Assembly: GCA_023301015.1 (NCBI GenBank)
Contig: JALZVI010000192.1
Location: 1-10,546, forward strand
Direction of reading: 5' to 3'
DNA length: 10,546 bases
Source of the DNA: Rickettsiales bacterium
GTDB taxonomy: Bacteria > Pseudomonadota > Alphaproteobacteria > Rickettsiales > 21-14-0-20-44-7
Under the pieces are notes generated by a model that was not told where the DNA came from, did no database searches, and was given only the letters and a program-made list of their open reading frames with translations. The translations under genes and the position numbers were made by a program. The first letter of the stretch is position 1. Each line of letters starts with the position of its first letter. Positions 6,534 to 10,546 of this stretch are shown in pieces.

Positions 6534-6908
6534 ATGAAAAAAGTTTTAATAGTAGATGACTCAAAAGTAGTTCGCAAATTTGTGGCCAAAAGCCTGCAAG
6601 ATATCGGATTCAACGATTTAGCCGAGGCCGAGGATGGTCAGGTAGCACTAGACACTGTGAAGGCATCAATGCCTGAGGTCATATTACTTGATTGGAACAT
6701 GCCAGTTATGGACGGCTTGGAGTTTCTAATAGAGCTGCGTAAGCTTCCAAATGGCGGCGATCCTATCGTGATCTTCTGCACAACGGAAAATGAGATGTCA
6801 AAAATTCAAACAGCAATTGGCGCTTCAGCTAATGAATATATCATGAAGCCATTTGACAGTGAAATTTTGCGCTCAAAATTCATTCAATTAGGAATTATGA
6901 ATGGCTAA
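6534..6908 (+). CDS. cheY: Chemotaxis response regulator CheY
   Basis: This is a single-domain receiver that, once phosphorylated by CheA, binds the flagellar motor switch or serves as a phosphate sink. The 124 residues contain the acidic pair Asp8-Asp9, phosphoacceptor Asp53 in LLDWNMPVMDG, Thr83/Thr84 in FCTTENE and Lys105 in IMKPFD. CTTEN and EYIMKPFD are typical of alphaproteobacterial CheY proteins. The start is set by a strong AGGGAG (6521-6526) 7 bp upstream. The 103-bp upstream spacer holds a -10-like TAAAAT (6503-6508) without a good -35, so the promoter is uncertain. The last 8 bp overlap cheB, indicating one transcript. It is first in a cheY-cheB-cheR operon. Confidence 0.92.
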   Translation: MKKVLIVDDSKVVRKFVAKSLQDIGFNDLAEAEDGQVALDTVKASMPEVILLDWNMPVMDGLEFLIELRKLPNGGDPIVIFCTTENEMSKIQTAIGASANEYIMKPFDSEILRSKFIQLGIMNG

Positions 6909-7992
6909 GCAAATCAACATTTTAATTGTTGATGACTCTGCTGTTATAAGAAAAATCCTCACAAAAATATTAGCTGAGGGCGAGTCTTTTAACGTCATCG
7001 GCGAAGCTGAAAACGGGCAAAAAGCGCTAGAAATCCTTCGGGGTTGCAAGGGCAAAACAGACGTGCACGTTGTTCTGATGGACTTGGAAATGCCTGTAAT
7101 GAATGGCTACGAGGCTTTACCTAATGTAAAAAAGCTATTTCCTAAATCCAGAACTATTGTTGCGTCATCGCTGAGTCAGAAAGGAGCCGAGGCAAGCATC
7201 AAAGCACTCGCCGCTGGCGCAAGTGACTACCTGCCAAAGCCAACGCTTAGCTCAGAAGAAAGCATGCAAACATTCGCTAATGACTTGCGCATGAAGGTCA
7301 AGGTTTTGGGCAATTCTTCTATCAGCGGCTACAATGCTGCGGCAAATTTCCTCAAGCCTTCGGGCAGCACAGAGAAAGCCCCAAAAGAGATATTATCACT
7401 CCTGCCCGACAGAAATTACACTCCAAAAGCATTGGTAATTGGCTCTTCGACAGGCGGGCCAGAAGCTTTGCTGAAGCTTTTCAAAGGCCTTGATGCGGAA
7501 AAATTAAAAAACATCCCCATCTTTGTCACTCAGCATATGCCTACAAAATTCACCGCTCTTTTGGCAGAAAGCATTTCTAGATACACAGACTTCAAATGCG
7601 CAGAAGGCAAGCAACATGAAATCATCAAACCTGGCAACGTATATCTTGCCCCAGGTGATTTCCACATGGAAATCATACGCAACGGTGTAGAATACATGGT
7701 TAACTTAAACCAAGGCGAACACATCAATTTTTGCCGCCCGTCTGTCGACCCAATGCTTAATAGCTTGCTAAAACTATACGGAGACAATTTGCTATTCGTT
7801 ATGCTCACGGGGATGGGAGCAGACGGACTAGACGCAGCAAAGAATGCAGCAGAGAAAAGAGCTGTTGTAATTGCACAAGACAAGGAGACTTCAGTGGTCT
7901 GGGGGATGCCAGGAGCAGTTGCACGCGAAGGCATATGCAGCTTAGTAGCCCCAATTCCAGAGCTAACACACAACATCATGAAAAGGTATTAA
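6901..7992 (+). CDS. cheB: Receptor methylesterase/glutamine deamidase CheB
   Basis: CheB removes methyl groups from glutamates of chemoreceptors and deamidates receptor glutamines, resetting sensitivity during adaptation. The N-terminal receiver (about 4-120) has Asp11-Asp12, phosphoacceptor Asp61 in LMDLEMPVMNG and Lys113 in YLPKP. A linker of about 50 residues leads to the esterase (about 175-360) with the catalytic triad Ser183 in GSSTGGP, His212 in TQHMP and Asp308 in TGMGADG. The 363-residue length is normal. The start ATG lies inside the end of cheY (8-bp overlap), with AGGA (6890-6893) upstream, and its stop shares one base with the cheR start. Both overlaps imply translational coupling. 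It should act opposite to CheR on the same receptors. Confidence 0.95.
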   Translation: MAKQINILIVDDSAVIRKILTKILAEGESFNVIGEAENGQKALEILRGCKGKTDVHVVLMDLEMPVMNGYEALPNVKKLFPKSRTIVASSLSQKGAEASIKALAAGASDYLPKPTLSSEESMQTFANDLRMKVKVLGNSSISGYNAAANFLKPSGSTEKAPKEILSLLPDRNYTPKALVIGSSTGGPEALLKLFKGLDAEKLKNIPIFVTQHMPTKFTALLAESISRYTDFKCAEGKQHEIIKPGNVYLAPGDFHMEIIRNGVEYMVNLNQGEHINFCRPSVDPMLNSLLKLYGDNLLFVMLTGMGADGLDAAKNAAEKRAVVIAQDKETSVVWGMPGAVAREGICSLVAPIPELTHNIMKRY

Positions 7993-8774
7993 TGGAAAAA
8001 GGAAACTTTATATTTCTAAGCGATTTACTGAGAAAAAAGTCGGGAATTAGTCTAACTGAAGAGAAATCTTACCTGCTAGAAACTCGCCTAAAGCCCTTGT
8101 TGCGCAAGCACAAGATTGACGACATGGCTGGGCTAGTTGCAAAAATTCGCATCAACCCAAGAGATCCAATTGTGGGAGAGCTAATAGACTCCATGACCAC
8201 AAATGAGTCTTTGTTTTTCAGAGACACAAAACCATTTAGCCAGCTTGAAACTATAATCTTGCCTGAGTTCGTAAACAAGCCAATGCGCATTTGGAGCGCT
8301 GCCGCATCTTCAGGACAAGAGGCATATTCAACTGCACTGACTCTGGAAAGCAAGCTATATAAAAACTATACGATCCTAGGGACAGACATCTCGCCAACTG
8401 TGATTAAGAAAGCGCAAGAAGGTCGCTATACTCAGTTTGAAGTTCAGCGCGGATTGCCAATTATGATGCTAATGCAAAACTTCAAACAAGACGGCGAGAG
8501 CTGGGTGGTGAACGATGCGCTAAAGCAGAAAATTCAGTTCAAGCCATACAACCTGATGGACAGCTATTTAACGCTCGGCCGCTTTGATATTATTATGTGC
8601 CGCAACGTGCTGATCTATTTTGACAGAGAAGTAAAAACAGCAATTCTTGATAAAATGCGTCAGATCATAAATCCAGAGGGATATCTATTCCTCGGCAGCT
8701 CTGAAACAATGCTCAACACTTCAGACAAGTTCGTGCCTGTTCCAGGTCATGCGGGATTATTCAAGCCAGTATAG
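7992..8774 (+). CDS. cheR: Chemoreceptor glutamate methyltransferase CheR
   Basis: CheR transfers methyl groups from S-adenosylmethionine to receptor glutamates. The 260-residue protein has the N-terminal helical domain (about 5-75, ending in TTNESLFFRD at 69-78) and the SAM-binding domain. The latter shows ASSGQEAYS (105-113), ILGTDIS (128-134, acidic Asp132), IIMCRNVLIYFD (200-211) and GYLFLGSSE. I start it at 7992, where TAATG overlaps the cheB stop by one base and AAGG lies just upstream. The frame is open 19 codons further, but that part lies inside cheB. GQEAYS replaces the more common GEEPYS. There is no C-terminal TPR extension. The 3' end overlaps convergent murU by 14 bp. Confidence 0.94.
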   Translation: MEKGNFIFLSDLLRKKSGISLTEEKSYLLETRLKPLLRKHKIDDMAGLVAKIRINPRDPIVGELIDSMTTNESLFFRDTKPFSQLETIILPEFVNKPMRIWSAAASSGQEAYSTALTLESKLYKNYTILGTDISPTVIKKAQEGRYTQFEVQRGLPIMMLMQNFKQDGESWVVNDALKQKIQFKPYNLMDSYLTLGRFDIIMCRNVLIYFDREVKTAILDKMRQIINPEGYLFLGSSETMLNTSDKFVPVPGHAGLFKPV

Positions 8775-9462
8775 GCTGCTTGTTCAACTCCGCCACGGCA
8801 TCTGCCGTACCAACATGCAACCATTTGCAGCAATTTTCCACGCCAACAAAATCGGGCAAGAACTGCTTATAAATCTCGCGCAGGGAAAAATGCTTTGGCA
8901 GCGCCGCAATTTCACTCGCAGCAAAAACTCGCGGGTGCAAAATTTGAGTGGTGGTAAAAACATGACTTGCAGAATCACCATCACGCCAAGTCACGGAAGC
9001 ATCCTTCAGATCAAAATCGCCGACACCATCATAGCCCCAAGCGCTTGCAATTGGCTCAAGCAACATCGCCCCCGCCTGCCCGTCATAGGCCGCAAGCAGC
9101 TTCGCAATCCCAGAAGAATCTCCATAAATCACATCAGAGCTCGTCACAATAAACGGCGCATCGCCAAGCAACGGAAGCGCGTTTAGCACCCCACCACCAG
9201 TTTCCAAGCGCTCTTCCTCACGTGAAATCAAAACCTCAACATCATTGCGCTTTGCCAAATGCGCTTCGAGCATATCTGGTAAATAACAGCTATTAACCAC
9301 CACGCGCTCAAACCCAAGCTCCACCAGCAAATCAATCTTGCGGTTAATCAGGCTTCGGCCTTGCACCTCAATCATCGGCTTCGGCATTTCCAGCGTCAGG
9401 GGACGCATACGTGTACCAAGCCCAGCGGCCAGAACCATTGCTGTTTTAAGCTGCGATTGCAT
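8761..9462 (-). CDS. murU: N-acetylmuramate-1-phosphate uridylyltransferase (MurU-type)
   Basis: MurU joins UTP to MurNAc-alpha-1-phosphate, making UDP-MurNAc directly from recycled wall sugar and bypassing the MurA/MurB steps. The 233-residue protein has the sugar nucleotidyltransferase signature LAAGLGTRMRPLT (11-23) with Lys28 in MPKP. It also has ETGGGV (87-92), metal-binding Asp110 in TSSDVI, and WLHVGT near the end. It is short, like MurU, and lacks the left-handed helix domain of GlmU. The frame opens at a TTG at 9480, but I choose the ATG at 9462 because GAGGAG (9478-9473) lies 10 bp upstream. It overlaps amgK by 17 bp, and this pairing is the main reason to prefer MurU over a hexose-1-phosphate nucleotidyltransferase. 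Confidence 0.85.
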   Translation of the reverse strand: MQSQLKTAMVLAAGLGTRMRPLTLEMPKPMIEVQGRSLINRKIDLLVELGFERVVVNSCYLPDMLEAHLAKRNDVEVLISREEERLETGGGVLNALPLLGDAPFIVTSSDVIYGDSSGIAKLLAAYDGQAGAMLLEPIASAWGYDGVGDFDLKDASVTWRDGDSASHVFTTTQILHPRVFAASEIAALPKHFSLREIYKQFLPDFVGVENCCKWLHVGTADAVAELNKQPILA

Positions 9463-10363
9463 CAGACGAGTTCTCCTCAAACCAAGTTTTTAGTGGGGCA
9501 AGCGCTGGATGCTGCAAATCATTACGAAAATGCGCCCAAACTCGTGGTAGAAAATCTAAGTAGCGCGGCTTGCCGTCACGCTTGTTCAAGCGATGGAATA
9601 TTCCAATAATTTTCAAATTCCGCTGCGCACCCAAAATTGCATAATCACGCAAAAATTCTTCCGACTTACCGCGCAGAATTTTTGCCACAACATCGGCCGA
9701 AACATCGCGGCGCGCATCCTCAAGCAATGAGACATAATCATATGCAACATTACCAATCACCGCATCTTGAAAATCTAGCAGCCCAACTTTTTGCACGCCA
9801 TCACGCGCTGGCAACCACATCAAATTATCAGCATGATAATCACGCATCACCACACCATTATTTGCACTAAGCTGCGAAATGAGCTTTTCCCAAAGCGCCA
9901 CAAAACTTGCCTTGTCTGCATCGTTGGCGCGCCAGTCTATATAGAGCAAAACCTCTTGCAGCATTTTTTCCACGCTATATTTCGGCAAATCTGCGTCACG
10001 TGGCAGCTGATCCAAAACCTCAATCGCTTGGGTATAAAGCCCCTGCTCGTCTCCACCAACTCGCAGCACATTGCTGAACGAATCATCACCAAAATCTTCC
10101 AGCAGAAGCAACCCATTTTCCACATCTTGGGAAATGATGTCTGGCGCGTTCAGTCCAGCACCCAGCAGAATTTCATCCATATGCAAAAACGGCCGCACAT
10201 CCTCAGTTGCAGGCGGAGCTACCATCAGCATGAATGTTTTGCCACCCACATGAATCCGCTCGTAATGACGGTTGGAAGCATCGCCCGCTAACGGCGCTCG
10301 CTTATAGCCCGCAAGCCCTTGGCCAGTTAGCAACGCATCAATATTATTATTCAAATCTGTCAT
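9446..10363 (-). CDS. amgK: Anomeric MurNAc/GlcNAc kinase (AmgK-type phosphotransferase)
   Basis: AmgK phosphorylates MurNAc (and GlcNAc) at the anomeric hydroxyl in the cytoplasm, feeding MurU. The 305-residue aminoglycoside-phosphotransferase-fold protein has the nucleotide loop GDASNRHYER (27-36) and LLEDFGDD (87-94). The catalytic loop is MRDYHADN (173-180, base Asp175), and LLDFQD (195-200) carries metal-binding Asp197, followed by AYDYVSLLEDARRDV. GDASNRxY and the RDYHADN loop are characteristic of this family rather than of antibiotic kinases. The start at 10363 has a weak ribosome site. In many alphaproteobacteria tsaE lies just upstream and addB downstream; neither is here. Its 3' end overlaps murU and contains that gene's Shine-Dalgarno, so the pair is coupled. 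Confidence 0.88.
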   Translation of the reverse strand: MTDLNNNIDALLTGQGLAGYKRAPLAGDASNRHYERIHVGGKTFMLMVAPPATEDVRPFLHMDEILLGAGLNAPDIISQDVENGLLLLEDFGDDSFSNVLRVGGDEQGLYTQAIEVLDQLPRDADLPKYSVEKMLQEVLLYIDWRANDADKASFVALWEKLISQLSANNGVVMRDYHADNLMWLPARDGVQKVGLLDFQDAVIGNVAYDYVSLLEDARRDVSADVVAKILRGKSEEFLRDYAILGAQRNLKIIGIFHRLNKRDGKPRYLDFLPRVWAHFRNDLQHPALAPLKTWFEENSSDAIAA

Positions 10364-10370
10364 ATAAATC

Positions 10371-10399
10371 TTGTTTGAGAGCCGTTTTTGTGGTACAAT
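10371..10399 (+). promoter_or_regulatory. Extended -10 promoter reading out of the window
   Basis: TTGTTT (10371-10376) is followed after 17 bp by TACAAT (10394-10399, five of six consensus bases), with TG one base before it (extended -10). The predicted start is about 10406, exactly at the ATG of a small ORF. It points away from amgK and probably drives whatever lies beyond 10546. Confidence 0.5.
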
Positions 10400-10405
10400 T
10401 AGGTA

Positions 10406-10516
10406 ATGATTACGACACTCTTACTAATCAGTTTTATATTAACTTTCATAGAATTTCAGCAAGAAAATAGCCATACCGAAAATTTAATTCCAATTAAATC
10501 GGTAAATGCTTTCTAG
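10406..10516 (+). CDS. Possible small protein, 36 residues, hydrophobic N-terminus
   Basis: This is an uninterrupted 36-codon frame from ATG to TAG. It starts with MITTLLLISFILTFI, a hydrophobic stretch of about 13 residues that could be a short membrane anchor or signal-like segment. A polar second half follows (QQENSHTENLIPIKS). It begins where the upstream promoter would start transcription, so translation would be leaderless; AGG lies only 2 bp before the ATG, too close for a normal ribosome site. Short open frames are common by chance in A+T-rich DNA, so this may simply be the 5' leader of a gene beyond the window. Confidence 0.25.
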   Translation: MITTLLLISFILTFIEFQQENSHTENLIPIKSVNAF

Positions 10517-10531
10517 TGCGCACTTTAAGTG
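10515..10531. promoter_or_regulatory. Overlapping palindromes before a Shine-Dalgarno-like site
   Basis: AGTGCGCACT (10515-10524) is a perfect 10-bp palindrome. CACTTTAAGTG (10521-10531) is a second one with a single central base, sharing CACT with the first. GGAG (10531-10534) follows directly and could serve a gene starting just beyond 10546. This looks like an operator or a leader hairpin that could mask the ribosome site. Apart from the promoter, the small ORF and this element, the 183 bp after amgK hold nothing else I can identify. Confidence 0.3.
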
Positions 10532-10546
10532 GAGAAATTCATTACT

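Noticed and set aside
7530..7979. 149-codon minus-strand frame across cheB
   Set aside because: It is antisense to the CheB catalytic domain; no promoter or ribosome site.
7935..7991. 19-codon N-terminal extension of CheR
   Set aside because: It overlaps the conserved cheB end; the TAATG junction with AAGG upstream is the normal coupled start, and CheR homology begins after it.
9463..9480. TTG start for MurU six codons upstream
   Set aside because: The GAGGAG ribosome site lies within this stretch and serves the ATG at 9462.
10234..10470. 78-codon plus-strand frame running from amgK into the end spacer
   Set aside because: More than half is antisense to the amgK N-terminus; no ribosome site and a non-natural-looking composition.

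Overview
The window reads as an ordinary chromosomal stretch from a Gram-negative bacterium, most likely an alphaproteobacterium. The reasons are a ParE of about 670 residues, a CheY carrying the alphaproteobacterial-style CTTEN/EYIMKPFD motifs, and an overlapping amgK-murU pair for cell-wall sugar recycling. I cannot name the genus; a Micavibrio/Rhodospirillales-like lineage is only a guess. I see no rRNA, tRNA, CRISPR array, transposase, integrase or attachment site.

Layout from left to right. 41-2047 (-) is parE, topoisomerase IV subunit B. A 151-bp divergent spacer with hairpins and a good promoter separates it from 2199-2972 (+), an unrecognised protein built from two tandem copies of one domain of about 95 residues. 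3004-3723 (-) is a second unrecognised protein with its own TTGACA promoter. 3796-4473 (-) is queH (epoxyqueuosine reductase, the last step of tRNA queuosine synthesis), preceded by three perfect 18-bp tandem repeats that also form promoter-like hexamers. 4550-5044 (-) and 5109-5837 (+) are two more unrecognised, mostly helical proteins. They diverge from a 64-bp spacer whose -35 elements overlap back to back. 5834-6430 (-) is a PNPOx-like flavin-binding protein.

6534-8774 (+) is a tight cheY-cheB-cheR operon (response regulator, receptor methylesterase, receptor methyltransferase) with overlapping start and stop codons. No cheA, cheW or receptor gene is in view, so these products would have to work with a kinase and receptors encoded elsewhere. 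cheR converges with, and overlaps, 8761-9462 (-) murU, which itself overlaps 9446-10363 (-) amgK. AmgK phosphorylates MurNAc at C1 and MurU uridylylates the product, a recycling shortcut to UDP-MurNAc. The last 183 bases hold a plausible plus-strand promoter, a 36-codon small ORF with a hydrophobic N-terminus, and overlapping palindromes just before a Shine-Dalgarno-like sequence at the window edge.

The least explained part is 2048-5837: four proteins of unknown function, a short tandem-repeat promoter and several starts that look leaderless. I do not see a recognisable defence, secretion or mobile system there. The most novel elements are the duplicated-domain protein, the repeat-built queH promoter and the symmetric divergent promoter.
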